DNA of 64,000 bases from Bacteroidota bacterium. Its GTDB lineage: Bacteria; Bacteroidota; Bacteroidia; Bacteroidales; Porphyromonadaceae. Of this stretch, positions 35,023-43,482 are shown one piece after another; within the stretch, counting starts at the first letter, position 1; every line of letters starts with the position of its first letter. Where the stretch lies: contig JAEWZH010000006.1 in the NCBI GenBank assembly GCA_023395395.1, forward strand, positions 21,703-85,702, written 5' to 3'. Position numbers and translations under genes: made by a program. The notes under the pieces are model-generated. The model searched no databases. It was not told the DNA's origin and worked only from the letters and a program-made list of their open reading frames with translations.

Positions 35023-36036
35023 ATGCCAAAAATATCGATTATTATACCTGTATACAACGTCGAGAGATACCTCAGACGTTGTCTCAATAGTGTAGCAAAT
35101 CAGACCTTTGCTGATTGGGAGGCTATCTGTGTCAATGATGGGAGCCCTGATAGAAGTGCTTTGATTTTGGAGGAATACGCAGCGGACGATCCACGCTTCA
35201 AAATAATTACCAAGGAAAATGGAGGGCTCTCCGATGCTCGCAATGTAGGCATGTCGCATACCACCGGGGACTATATCATGTATCTTGACTCTGATGATCT
35301 CATACATCCACAGACTATGGAGATAGCCCTACAGCTCGCCCAACGTGATGGTTCGGACATCGTAAGTTGGTACAAAGACCCTCTTTTTAGACCCCAATTG
35401 CTAGTAATGGCGAAGCTCGGATTTAACGTAGATAATGCGCTCCCTCGCGGTATCAACAAGCGATTTGAACTCTCAAAGGTAAGAAGCTATGTCACAGACG
35501 ATGTATTTGCCCATGTAACGGAGTACTCTAAGACAAACATCAAGCACCCTATCAAGCATTTCTATGTCTGGCGCCATCTGATAAAAAGAGAACTAGTAGC
35601 AGATGTGCCATTTATCAAAGGATTAACCTTTGAGGATTTCCCTTGGTGGAGCGAGGTAATTTTGAAAAATCCTAGGGTGACCATCACCAACCTACCATTC
35701 TACTACTACTTCCCCAACTTTGGATCCATAGATTTAGGCAGCAAGCAGGAAAAGAAAATCCTTAATTGGATTACCGGGCTAGAGCATAGCTATAAGCTCT
35801 ATGAGGCAAGGGCTACTGAATACCAAAAAGCTCAGTGGAGCAAAAATTGTATGTGGGCAGTCATCGTAATCCAAATAGCAAAGGATCTAAAGTTGGTTGC
35901 AGAGAGCTCTGAAGCCGAGACGTTTCGACGTCGCCTCAGAGAGCTGTGGAATCTGGGTGTGTTTGACCATCCAACTGGCAAAAAAGAAGAATACAATCGT
36001 CTGAAGATAAAGGAGTTTATCGAATCGACTAACTAA
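35023..36036 (+). CDS. Family 2 glycosyltransferase
   Basis: GT-A fold sugar transferase for a surface glycan. The N-terminal ~110 residues carry the family hallmarks ISIIIPVYNVERYLRRCL, VNDGSPD and the metal-binding YLDSDDLIHP. The remaining ~220 residues are a less conserved acceptor domain. No membrane span, so cytoplasmic. Followed 11 bases later by a second transferase. Sugar and acceptor unknown. Confidence 0.92.
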   Translation: MPKISIIIPVYNVERYLRRCLNSVANQTFADWEAICVNDGSPDRSALILEEYAADDPRFKIITKENGGLSDARNVGMSHTTGDYIMYLDSDDLIHPQTMEIALQLAQRDGSDIVSWYKDPLFRPQLLVMAKLGFNVDNALPRGINKRFELSKVRSYVTDDVFAHVTEYSKTNIKHPIKHFYVWRHLIKRELVADVPFIKGLTFEDFPWWSEVILKNPRVTITNLPFYYYFPNFGSIDLGSKQEKKILNWITGLEHSYKLYEARATEYQKAQWSKNCMWAVIVIQIAKDLKLVAESSEAETFRRRLRELWNLGVFDHPTGKKEEYNRLKIKEFIESTN

Positions 36037-36047
36037 GAATCAACGAA

Positions 36048-36896
36048 ATGCCACTGAAGATTGCTGCCATCACGATGGCTCGTAACGACCTCTTCTTTCT
36101 TTCTCGCTGGATCGAATACTATGGGCGAGAATTGGGGAAAGAGCATCTCTACATCACGCTTGATGGAGAGGATCAGGAATTGCCACACAATCACGAAGGC
36201 ACGAATATTAAAAAACTACCACACCACGCACTATCCAGAGCCAAAGGAGATAAGTATAGAATTGGTGTACTATCAGAACTGGCAAAAAAGTTATTCAATC
36301 AGGGATACGACAGAGTTATCGGTACCGATGCAGATGAATTTATCATCGTAGACCCCAAGCTCGGTATTTCTCTCAAAGAATACCTATCTCGCACTCGGAT
36401 TACTAGTTCTCTCTCTCCTCTCGGTCTCGACTTGGGACAAAGAAGACAAGAGGAGCCAGCACCTTTGGATCCTACCCAATCGCTATTAGTTCAGCGTAGA
36501 TATGCGGTTCTTTCTCCCCGCTATACCAAAGCCTCAATACTGACCCGACCTCTTCGTTGGGGCTCGGGCTTCCATAGGGTAAAGGGACATAACTTCCACA
36601 TCGTCTCCGATCTCTACTTGATACATACAGGCTATTGTGACCTTGAGATTATTGCCAAGCGAGCTGGAGATACCACTAGGATTGATGCGGGATGGGAAGC
36701 TCATCTTGGACGAAGAGCTCGCACCGTCGCCCTCACTACCCACGCCGACCCGATAGATGGCGACCTTATTTTTAAGCGTGCGAGGAGACTTCAAACTATA
36801 TTTCGCCCCATCTTTGCGCTCAATAAACCTATGATGCCCTATTCTGCTCCCAAGGTCGTAAGGCTTCCGGAGCGGTTTTCCGAAATAAAAATATAA
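36048..36896 (+). CDS. Putative glycosyltransferase (GT2/GT92-like)
   Basis: A 282-residue soluble protein. The N-terminus AAITMARNDLFFLSRWIEYY resembles the nucleotide-sugar-binding start of GT92/GT2-like enzymes that begin with a 'MVRNE' motif. A DxD-type motif is seen in GTDADEFIIVD (~residue 95). The C-terminal part has basic clusters but no other motif I recognise. Cotranscribed with the upstream GT2, so probably in the same glycan pathway. Family placement is moderate. Confidence 0.72.
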   Translation: MPLKIAAITMARNDLFFLSRWIEYYGRELGKEHLYITLDGEDQELPHNHEGTNIKKLPHHALSRAKGDKYRIGVLSELAKKLFNQGYDRVIGTDADEFIIVDPKLGISLKEYLSRTRITSSLSPLGLDLGQRRQEEPAPLDPTQSLLVQRRYAVLSPRYTKASILTRPLRWGSGFHRVKGHNFHIVSDLYLIHTGYCDLEIIAKRAGDTTRIDAGWEAHLGRRARTVALTTHADPIDGDLIFKRARRLQTIFRPIFALNKPMMPYSAPKVVRLPERFSEIKI

Positions 36897-36899
36897 AAC

Positions 36900-36934
36900 A
36901 AAAGCTCGTGGTGCAATATGCACCACGAGCTTTT
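36900..36934. terminator. Bidirectional terminator between glycosyltransferase and pyrD
   Basis: AAAAGCTCGTGGTGCA (36900-36915) pairs perfectly with TGCACCACGAGCTTTT (36919-36934) around a 3-base loop. T-runs on both strands; it lies between converging stops at 36896 and 36956. Confidence 0.9.
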
Positions 36935-36955
36935 ATGTTATCTATAGTTCAGAGA

Positions 36956-37870
36956 TTAAACCTCTAAGGCACCAATAACTTCGACAATATCCTTGATGCC
37001 ATAGCGCTCCATGTAGGTCTCTATCTCGCCAATCATCTTTTGTGGTGCGTAAGGATCTACAAAATTGTAGGTACCGACCTGTACTGCAGTCGCTCCAGCC
37101 AGCATAAATTCTATCGCATCAATCCCATTCGTGATACCGCCAATCCCAATCACCGGTATCTGCACCGCATGTGCCACTTGCCATACCATGCGGAGGGCAA
37201 TAGGCTTGATAGCCGGACCTGAGAGCCCTCCCGTCACCGTAGAGAGTATTGGCTTCCTTTTGTGCGCATCTATCGCCATCCCAAGGAACGTATTGACCAA
37301 CGAAACGGCATCTGCACCATGCTGTTCAGCGATACAAGCCATACGAGCTATATCAGTCACATTAGGCGAAAGCTTCACGATAAGCGTATGGCTATAGACC
37401 TTGCGAATTTCCGAGACAATTTCTGCAATTCCCTTTTCAGAGACTCCGAAAGCCATCCCTCCATTCTTGACATTTGGACAAGAGATATTAAGCTCCATGG
37501 AACGAATCCCTTCCAATCTATCCATAGCGGAGGCGACAGCGATATAGTCATCAATAGTGGAACCATTGACATTAGGAATAATCTCCGTCCCCAACTTTAT
37601 CACCTCTGGGTATGTCTGCGTGATATAGTAATCTAGCCCTTTATTCTGAAGCCCTACAGCATTGAGCATGCCCGAAGGGGTCTCTGCCATACGTTGGGGG
37701 GCATTGCCTTCACGAGGTTCAAGTGTCGTGCCCTTGGTAAAGATGCCACCTAAGCAGGAGACATCATAGATTCTATTCATCAAGAGTCCATCTCCAAATG
37801 TCCCTGAAGCGACGGTGATTGGATTCTTTAGTTGAGCCTCACCTATTCTAACCTTTAGATTTTTCTCCAT
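36956..37870 (-). CDS. pyrD: Dihydroorotate dehydrogenase B, catalytic subunit
   Basis: FMN enzyme oxidising dihydroorotate to orotate in pyrimidine synthesis. Class 1B features: NPITVASGTFGDG, NAVGLQNKGLDYY, ELNISCPNVKNGG (the catalytic Cys is in NISCPN) and GIGGITNGIDAIEFMLAGA. ATG 37870 gives 304 aa, the family length, and begins five bases after the pyrK stop; a longer frame starting at 37915 would overlap pyrK and adds unconserved residues. It passes electrons to NAD+ through PyrK. Confidence 0.95.
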   Translation of the reverse strand: MEKNLKVRIGEAQLKNPITVASGTFGDGLLMNRIYDVSCLGGIFTKGTTLEPREGNAPQRMAETPSGMLNAVGLQNKGLDYYITQTYPEVIKLGTEIIPNVNGSTIDDYIAVASAMDRLEGIRSMELNISCPNVKNGGMAFGVSEKGIAEIVSEIRKVYSHTLIVKLSPNVTDIARMACIAEQHGADAVSLVNTFLGMAIDAHKRKPILSTVTGGLSGPAIKPIALRMVWQVAHAVQIPVIGIGGITNGIDAIEFMLAGATAVQVGTYNFVDPYAPQKMIGEIETYMERYGIKDIVEVIGALEV

Positions 37871-37874
37871 ATCC

Positions 37875-38654
37875 TTAGTCCCAAAGTAGTTCAGTGGTAT
37901 CAAATACAGGGCCATCGTGACAAACTGTTTTGTGCCCCTTCACTGTCGGTTCTACGCAACAAAGGCAGACCCCTATGCCACAAGCCATGTGATTCTCTAA
38001 CGAAGCCTGCGCAGGGATACCCTCCTCTTTTGCCCATTGAGCAACAGCCTTCATCATCGGTGTAGGTCCACACATATATATATGGGTGAATTTTTTCTCC
38101 TTCAGCACCGAGTGCTGGGTCACAAACCCGGTCTCTCCGAGAGAAGCATCCTCAGTAGTGATAAACAACTCACCTATTGCTTCAAAGTGCGAAAGATCAG
38201 AGAAGTGTGCTGCACTCCTAGCTCCAAGGAGGAAGGTCGGCTTGATGCCCTTAGCCTTCATGGCACACCCGAGGGCGTACATAGGAGCAACCCCTACCCC
38301 TCCTCCGACCAAAAGAGGGCGATCTGACGGCTCAGGTATCCGGAACGTATTGCCAAGTGGCAACATGATGTTGAAGCAGCTCCCCACAGGCGCATTGTAT
38401 AGCGTCTCTGTACCCTTACCTGCATTTTGGATCAGTAACTCAAGGCGCTCATCATTTGCTCTATAGACAGAGATGGGGCGGCGAAGCATCACTCCATCAC
38501 AATTCTTTACCCAAATCTCCACAAACTGTCCTGGAAGACAGAGTGGCAACACCTGATTCCGATTGATGGGAGCGAAGTGCCCCAAGAAAAGTCTATCGGA
38601 ATAGACCTCCTTCTCCACCAATTCCATTTCTATGTCAAATATCTCCTTCTCCAT
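37875..38654 (-). CDS. pyrK: Dihydroorotate dehydrogenase B, electron-transfer subunit
   Basis: FAD/[2Fe-2S] partner of PyrD. A ferredoxin-reductase-like FAD domain (RRPISVYR, KGTETLYNAP) and NAD domain (LLVGGGVGVAPMYAL) are followed by the cysteine cluster MACGIGVCLCCVEPTVKG plus a fourth Cys in VCHDGP. ATG 38654 (259 aa) is preferred over 38717 because the extra residues are unconserved and a -7 box lies between the two starts. First gene of the pyrK-pyrD operon. Confidence 0.94.
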   Translation of the reverse strand: MEKEIFDIEMELVEKEVYSDRLFLGHFAPINRNQVLPLCLPGQFVEIWVKNCDGVMLRRPISVYRANDERLELLIQNAGKGTETLYNAPVGSCFNIMLPLGNTFRIPEPSDRPLLVGGGVGVAPMYALGCAMKAKGIKPTFLLGARSAAHFSDLSHFEAIGELFITTEDASLGETGFVTQHSVLKEKKFTHIYMCGPTPMMKAVAQWAKEEGIPAQASLENHMACGIGVCLCCVEPTVKGHKTVCHDGPVFDTTELLWD

Positions 38655-38686
38655 AAAATACCATCTATTCCTCTCGTTTTCTCTTG

Positions 38687-38694
38687 CAAAAATA
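38687..38694 (-). promoter_or_regulatory. -7 box of pyrK-pyrD
   Basis: TATTTTTG on the minus strand ~33 bases before the ATG at 38654, downstream of the alternative start at 38717, which therefore would not be transcribed. Confidence 0.4.
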
Positions 38695-38752
38695 GCCATA
38701 ATTCCGCTTCTCCACACAGTAAATATCTCATGGGCAATCGCTCTATGAAAAA

Positions 38753-38775
38753 ACTCCAGTTTCTATATGGAGACT
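38753..38775. repeat. Solitary unit related to the 22-bp palindromic repeats
   Basis: CTCCA (38754-38758) and TGGAG (38668+100, i.e. 38768-38772) flank TTTCTATA. The sequence AGTTTCTATA also occurs in the first unit of array B. One copy only, in the 140-base gap between pyrK and the TfoX-N gene. Confidence 0.5.
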
Positions 38776-38794
38776 ATTTGTAGAATCACGAAAT

Positions 38795-39127
38795 CTATCC
38801 CGGCATCTGCTTTCTCTTCCTGTATTTTGGTTCGGGAAGTTCCTCATAGGTTGCCCTTACCAAAGAAATAATATACTCGCGGTCATCCACATCTGCTATG
38901 TAGAAATACTTTTTTGCCCCTTCGTATGGCGATCGTAAATCTTCTATTCGCAATAGTTTATGTCCTGCTTCTGTCGGCTTTATATAGAAATTATCATCGC
39001 AAATAAGCCCGAAAATTTTGCCATTGCAATAAATCCCATAATCCCCAAACATCTTTTTAACCGTTATTGCTCCAGCATCTGAACATTGATCTACAACGTA
39101 TTGTACAAAATCATCATTACAAGCCAT
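38795..39127 (-). CDS. TfoX N-terminal domain protein
   Basis: A 110-residue protein consisting of a single TfoX-N domain (VTVKKMFGDYGIYCNGKIFG-like region, then YIKPTEAGHKLL, GAKKYFYI). The domain is named from competence regulators, but stand-alone versions are common and mostly uncharacterised. Basic C-terminus (KYRKRKQMPG). It follows the thioesterase gene by 18 bases and is probably cotranscribed. Confidence 0.85.
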   Translation of the reverse strand: MACNDDFVQYVVDQCSDAGAITVKKMFGDYGIYCNGKIFGLICDDNFYIKPTEAGHKLLRIEDLRSPYEGAKKYFYIADVDDREYIISLVRATYEELPEPKYRKRKQMPG

Positions 39128-39145
39128 CGCTTACAAATCTTTTAA

Positions 39146-39613
39146 TTACCTTTTTAGTAGAATAGATACCATACTACCCTTCACCCTAAGTTTGTTTGCA
39201 GCCCATAGCTCTAAATCCATCACTACCTTACGGTCAGTGACCTCTTTGATAATAGCTTTTAGCTCTAGTGTGTGCCCCATAGGTGTAGGAGATAGAAAGT
39301 TGACATTAAGATTGGCTGTGACATATCGGAGATTGGGCAAGGTGTCCATCACTCTCCCAAAATGGCGATAGCCTGCAGCTGCTGCTGTGCCATTGCCATG
39401 GCAGTCGAGGATGGCAGCAATCAATCCTCCGTAAACATTATTAGGAAATCCACCAGTAAAATGTTCTTGTGGCAAGAAGTACGCTATCGTCGTATCGCTG
39501 GTGGGATCATCGTCCAACCAATAGCTCTTGATTTTGAGACCTTGCTCATTAGCAGAGCCACAACCGTAACAGTGGCTAAACTCTTCGGAATAGTAATCTT
39601 GAAATGCTTTCAT
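39146..39613 (-). CDS. PaaI-like hotdog-fold acyl-CoA thioesterase
   Basis: Likely hydrolyses acyl-CoA thioesters in the cytoplasm. The hotdog core is seen in NNVYGGLIAAILDCHGNGTA and LNVNFLSPTPMGHTLELKA. An N-terminal HCYGCGSANEQGL segment is typical of this PaaI subgroup. ATG 39613 (155 aa) is preferred; a longer frame from 39655 would begin before the -7 box TATCTTTG at 39643-39650. Substrate unknown. Confidence 0.85.
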   Translation of the reverse strand: MKAFQDYYSEEFSHCYGCGSANEQGLKIKSYWLDDDPTSDTTIAYFLPQEHFTGGFPNNVYGGLIAAILDCHGNGTAAAAGYRHFGRVMDTLPNLRYVTANLNVNFLSPTPMGHTLELKAIIKEVTDRKVVMDLELWAANKLRVKGSMVSILLKR

Positions 39614-39642
39614 AACTGCTTGTATCGTAGACCTTGACCTCA

Positions 39643-39650
39643 CAAAGATA
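39643..39650 (-). promoter_or_regulatory. -7 box of the thioesterase/TfoX-N unit
   Basis: TATCTTTG on the minus strand, 30 bases before the ATG at 39613; supports the shorter start. Confidence 0.4.
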
Positions 39651-39742
39651 ATCAAAAACGGAGAGGCCTATAAAAATTGTGCGTTATTCTTCTCCGAAAA
39701 ATACTGATCCCTACCATTATTAGTATCGAATAAGTATTTTTA

Positions 39743-39766
39743 CTAAATTTGAAATCTCAAATTTAG
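39743..39766. promoter_or_regulatory. Palindrome overlapping the -7 box of the capsular transferase gene
   Basis: CTAAATTTGA (39743-39752) and TCAAATTTAG (39757-39766) form a perfect 10-base inverted repeat with a 4-base spacer. The left arm contains TAAATTTG, a -7 box on the plus strand for the ATG at 39777, and the right arm is the same box on the minus strand. It could be an operator or a pair of divergent promoters. Confidence 0.45.
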
Positions 39767-39776
39767 TCATGTAAGT

Positions 39777-40712
39777 ATGTCGATATCGAGGAAAATAATT
39801 GAAAGATCAAAATCCATAATTCCTTTTGACCTCCTCTACCGAAAGAAACTCGAAAGGGTTCTTGCGTCTCATCGCAAAGTGGGCGACCAGTGGGATAGGA
39901 TAATTTCCGATTATCAAACGGGAAAGATAGAACACCACACTTATAACCCAAAGCAAGATCTCAAAACAGAGAGGATAATATGGCAATATTGGGGGCAAGG
40001 AATAGACTATGATGTACTCCCAGAGATAGTCAAGATTGGTTTTGACTCCATAGATAAGCACTCTGGAGACTATACAATCATCAGACTATCAGATGATAGC
40101 ATTGCGAAGTATCTCGATATCCCAAATGAGATCTATGAAAAAAGAGATAATGGGCTATTAAAGAGAGCTTTTTTTAGTGACTTGCTGCGTGTAATGTTGT
40201 TGGCTACCTATGGTGGAATTTGGTTAGATGCCACGGTATTGATGACTGGAGAATTTCCGAGTGAATATACGGAGGGGGATCATTTCTGTTATCAGAGGGA
40301 CCACAATGAACCTTATCAACAGATTTGGGAAAAAGCGTTCGTATATTATTATGGATGGCGAGAAGGTTTTCAAGTCAATATGTTGAATAGCATTTTGTGG
40401 GCAAAAAAAGGGAGCAAGATAATGTCTACAATAAGCGACTTACTACTTTACTTTTGGCTCAATTACGACCACGTTTCGGAGTACTTTTTCTTCCAGGTGC
40501 TCTATAATCGGTTGGTCAATGGAATTCTGAAAGAGACAAAACCAATAGTTGTTAGTGATTGTACCCCTCATATTCTTCAAGCTGTCGTCGGTGGCACAGC
40601 TCTGCCCTATGGCTACGAAGATGCACTTTCAATGAGTCACTTACATAAGCTCTCCTACTTCAATAAGAGAGAAATCAACAAACTTAAAAGACTCATTTCC
40701 CAAATCAATTAA
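39777..40712 (+). CDS. Capsular polysaccharide synthesis protein (GT32-like transferase)
   Basis: A 311-residue putative glycosyltransferase of the Caps_synth/GT32-like group. Characteristic segments are IIWQYWGQG and FFSDLLRVMLLATYGGIWLD, where the GGIWLDATV aspartate takes the place of the DxD metal site. No membrane span or signal. It stands alone between the thioesterase and a transporter and appears more A+T rich than neighbouring housekeeping genes, as is common for surface-glycan genes. Donor and acceptor unknown. Confidence 0.8.
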   Translation: MSISRKIIERSKSIIPFDLLYRKKLERVLASHRKVGDQWDRIISDYQTGKIEHHTYNPKQDLKTERIIWQYWGQGIDYDVLPEIVKIGFDSIDKHSGDYTIIRLSDDSIAKYLDIPNEIYEKRDNGLLKRAFFSDLLRVMLLATYGGIWLDATVLMTGEFPSEYTEGDHFCYQRDHNEPYQQIWEKAFVYYYGWREGFQVNMLNSILWAKKGSKIMSTISDLLLYFWLNYDHVSEYFFFQVLYNRLVNGILKETKPIVVSDCTPHILQAVVGGTALPYGYEDALSMSHLHKLSYFNKREINKLKRLISQIN

Positions 40713-40756
40713 CAGAGACAACCACTAAATTTTAACGTAATAAGACAAAAAATATC

Positions 40757-40764
40757 TACCTTTG
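40757..40764 (+). promoter_or_regulatory. -7 box of the CD0519-like membrane protein gene
   Basis: Exact TACCTTTG. The transcript would start near 40771, only nine bases before a possible TTG start at 40780 but 48 before the ATG at 40819, which supports the ATG. Confidence 0.5.
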
Positions 40765-40818
40765 CGCAATTAAATTCAATTGGGCGTAGATAATTATATA
40801 CCACTTATTTTTTCATTT

Positions 40819-42015
40819 ATGAACGAACCAGTTATGATGGAGCTTGAGACGAGTGCTACTAAACACCCAAAAGCCCGTAAGAGAAGTTTTCTCCCGAAGG
40901 GAATGGCTTGTTTGCTAATCATCACAATTTTATTTGGCGGTATAGGATATGTGATGGGTGTAGCACCAATGCTTAATACTATGATGAAGACGGCTCACGA
41001 TCTTCTTCTGAATACATGTTTCTACCTCATGGCCATTTGCGTATTGACGGGAGCATTAGGAAAACTGTTTGTAGAATTTGGGGTAGTAGACTTGATTGAA
41101 AAGATTCTAAAACCTCTAATGCGTCCGCTCTTTGGATTACCTGGCGTAGCGTCCTTAGGTGCTGTGCTCACATTTTTATCAGACAATCCCGCCATTATTA
41201 CCCTAGCGCAGGATAAGCACTTCAGTGGTTATTTCAAAAAGTATCAATACATATCGCTAACAAACTTTGGTACCGCCTTTGGTATGGGATTGATAGTGAT
41301 TGTATTCATGCTTGGTAATGGCTATTTCGTAGAACCTTTTTTCGGGCTTTTGGGTGCTTTTGTCGGTTGTATCGTATCCACTAGACTGATGCAATATTTT
41401 GTACTCAAAGCATATCCACAATATAGGGAAGAAGAAGCTCTTGAATCAGAAGCGCTCAACTCTGAGACAAAGAGCCCCGTATACGGCGAAGGAAAATCGA
41501 CTTTTTTGAGGGTACTGGATTCTATGCTGGACGGTGGAATGTCGGGTGTAAAAGTGGGGATGTCTATTATTCCTGGGGTATTGATCATATCCTCTCTTGT
41601 GATGATACTAACCTTTGGTCCTTCTGCAGAAGGTACATATACGGGAGGAGCTTATGAGGGCATAGAGCTATTGCCTAATCTCGCTGGTTACCTCGATTGG
41701 CTATTTAAACCACTATTTGGATTTACCGACCCTCACCAAATTGCCTTTCCTATCACAGCACTTGGTGCAGTCGGTGCTGCTCTTAGCCTTGTCCCAAACT
41801 TCTTATCCCAAGGTTGGATAGACGGCAACGCCATAGCTGTATTTACTGCTATCGGAATGTGCTGGAGTGGCTTCTTGAGTACCCACACCGCTATGCTTGA
41901 TGCCATTGGCTACCGTGAATTGACCTCCAAGGCAATCCTCTCACACTTCATTGGAGGACTAGTAGCCGCCATTGCAGCCCATGGGATATATATGCTTTAT
42001 GCTGCTTTGGCTTAA
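40819..42015 (+). CDS. Nucleoside-recognition (Gate)-like membrane protein, CD0519/CD1768 type
   Basis: A polytopic inner-membrane protein of 398 residues with about nine to ten hydrophobic spans. Two stretches look like Gate-domain repeats: LLNTCFYLMAICVLTGALG and GMSGVKVGMSIIPGVLIISS, as in nucleoside transporters and spore-maturation proteins. FLSDNPAIITLAQDKHFSGY is a conserved loop of this family. Substrate is not known. ATG 40819 is chosen over an in-frame TTG at 40780. Confidence 0.78.
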   Translation: MNEPVMMELETSATKHPKARKRSFLPKGMACLLIITILFGGIGYVMGVAPMLNTMMKTAHDLLLNTCFYLMAICVLTGALGKLFVEFGVVDLIEKILKPLMRPLFGLPGVASLGAVLTFLSDNPAIITLAQDKHFSGYFKKYQYISLTNFGTAFGMGLIVIVFMLGNGYFVEPFFGLLGAFVGCIVSTRLMQYFVLKAYPQYREEEALESEALNSETKSPVYGEGKSTFLRVLDSMLDGGMSGVKVGMSIIPGVLIISSLVMILTFGPSAEGTYTGGAYEGIELLPNLAGYLDWLFKPLFGFTDPHQIAFPITALGAVGAALSLVPNFLSQGWIDGNAIAVFTAIGMCWSGFLSTHTAMLDAIGYRELTSKAILSHFIGGLVAAIAAHGIYMLYAALA

Positions 42016-42041
42016 TATTCACACCATATCCAGAGAAAATA

Positions 42042-42073
42042 TTTGGAACAATAATTGATTTTTGGTACCTTTG
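42042..42073 (+). promoter_or_regulatory. Promoter of rplU-rpmA
   Basis: TTTG (42042-42045), a 20-base spacer and TACCTTTG (42066-42073): the best -33/-7 match in the window. The leader to the rplU ATG is ~78 bases. Confidence 0.7.
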
Positions 42074-42157
42074 CGCAGATTATTCCGTGATGGGTCGTGT
42101 AAGAAGCTTTTGAGATAAAGGCTCACCCACTGGGTATTACATTAAACGTTAATAGTT

Positions 42158-42475
42158 ATGTACGGAATCGTAGAGATTCAAGGACAACAGTTTAAGGTTG
42201 AGAGTGGCAGAACACTTTTCGTTCATCACATCAAGGATGTGAATGAGGGTGATACTCTTGAGTTTGAAAAAGTTATGCTCCTTGACCGTGATGGTCAGGT
42301 AAGTGTTGGTGCTCCTGTTATTGAGGGTGCTAAAGTGATTTGTGAAGTTCGTCGCCCACTTGTAAAGGGAAAGAAGGTATTGATCTTCCACAAGAAGCGC
42401 AGAAAGGGCTTCCGCAAGTTGAATGGTCATAGGCAACAGTTTACTGAGCTGGCTATCAAGGAGATTGTAGGATAA
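42158..42475 (+). CDS. rplU: 50S ribosomal protein L21
   Basis: Binds 23S rRNA in the large subunit. Whole protein (105 aa) matches L21: MYGIVEIQGQQFKVESGRTL, FEKVMLLDRDG and the basic C-terminal FHKKRRKGFRKLNGHRQQFT. Followed 27 bases later by rpmA, the universal L21-L27 pair. Confidence 0.97.
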   Translation: MYGIVEIQGQQFKVESGRTLFVHHIKDVNEGDTLEFEKVMLLDRDGQVSVGAPVIEGAKVICEVRRPLVKGKKVLIFHKKRRKGFRKLNGHRQQFTELAIKEIVG

Positions 42476-42502
42476 CGAGAAACTTAAAGAAAGGAAAGAG
42501 AT

Positions 42503-42754
42503 ATGGCACACAAAAAAGGTGTAGGTAGCTCTAAGAACGGTCGTGAATCAGAGAGTAAGCGACTCGGCGTAAAGAAGTTTGGTGGTGAAATCGTAAAGGC
42601 TGGAAACATTCTAGTTCGCCAGCGTGGTACTAAGCACCACCCCGGGGTAAATGTAGGTATGGGCAAGGATCACACGCTCTACGCTCTAGTAGATGGCAAA
42701 GTGGTATTCTCTACCCACAAGGGCGACAGGTCAATGGTATCTGTTGAGGCTTAA
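42503..42754 (+). CDS. rpmA: 50S ribosomal protein L27
   Basis: Located at the peptidyl-transferase centre. 83 aa, with MAHKKGVGSSKNGRESESK and GNILVRQRGTKHHPG. The N-terminus starts directly at the mature AHKKG sequence, so there is no Firmicutes-type cleavable extension. Confidence 0.97.
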   Translation: MAHKKGVGSSKNGRESESKRLGVKKFGGEIVKAGNILVRQRGTKHHPGVNVGMGKDHTLYALVDGKVVFSTHKGDRSMVSVEA

Positions 42755-42772
42755 ACCCGGCAGGCTATCAAG

Positions 42773-43369
42773 GTGATTGAGAATCACCACATAAGAAGGA
42801 TATGGTTAGTGGTGCTACTCATCTTAATGATGGGAAGCACCTCTTGCCGTACTATAAAGCAGCCTGCAAAGCGTGTCTTAATTCCAGGCGAAGTGATCAC
42901 TAACGAAGATCCTATAATCAATGCGGAAGAGATACAGCTGGCTGAAAAACTATCTACGATTCTTAGGATAGAAATAGAGACTCCGAGGGACAACCTACAT
43001 CTCTACTCTTTCGTAGACGACTGGATAGGCACACGATACCGCTTTGGTGGTACCACAAAAAAAGGCACCGACTGTAGTGGATTTGTATACCGTCTCTATC
43101 AGGATGTGTATAATACAGATGTAGGCAGACAATCCTCGGCTGATTTAATGAATAAGACAAAAAGGATAAAGAAAAATGACCTTAGAGAGGGAGATTTGGT
43201 CTTTTTTAATATCAATAATAGGCGTGGAGGTAGAGCTAGCCATGTAGGTGTGTACTTGAAGGACAATAAATTCATCCACGCCTCTACGCGCAGGGGAGTG
43301 ATTATTAGTGACCTTAACGAACCCTACTACGAAAGAACCTATTTGGGAGCAGGTAGAGTCGAAGAGTAA
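42773..43369 (+). CDS. NlpC/P60-family cell-wall peptidase, lipoprotein
   Basis: Probable D,L-endopeptidase cutting peptidoglycan stem peptides in the periplasm. Lipoprotein signal with STSC (Cys25). The C40 domain has catalytic Cys in GTDCSGFVYRLYQD, the His in ASHVGVYL and a third polar residue in FIHAS. The start is GTG at 42773, 18 bases after rpmA; no ATG precedes the signal sequence, and a later start would destroy it. Confidence 0.9.
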   Translation: MIENHHIRRIWLVVLLILMMGSTSCRTIKQPAKRVLIPGEVITNEDPIINAEEIQLAEKLSTILRIEIETPRDNLHLYSFVDDWIGTRYRFGGTTKKGTDCSGFVYRLYQDVYNTDVGRQSSADLMNKTKRIKKNDLREGDLVFFNINNRRGGRASHVGVYLKDNKFIHASTRRGVIISDLNEPYYERTYLGAGRVEE

Positions 43370-43482
43370 GTATGGAGGAGAACTGGGATTTCACTCATCA
43401 TACACCAGCACTTAGTAGTATCGCAAGGTGTAAATAACTTACGCCTCAGAGCCTCCATCTGTACTAACCACGAAATTGAGAA

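Noticed and set aside
38655..38717. N-terminal extension of PyrK
   Set aside because: Unconserved residues, and a -7 box lies inside it; the ATG at 38654 gives the family length.
35023..40712. Complete capsule or O-antigen locus
   Set aside because: Only three transferase-like genes, separated by pyrK-pyrD and others; no polymerase, flippase or export genes in the window.
42074..42157. L21-type autoregulatory leader RNA
   Set aside because: The ~78-base leader contains only weak pairings; I could not match a known r-protein leader structure.
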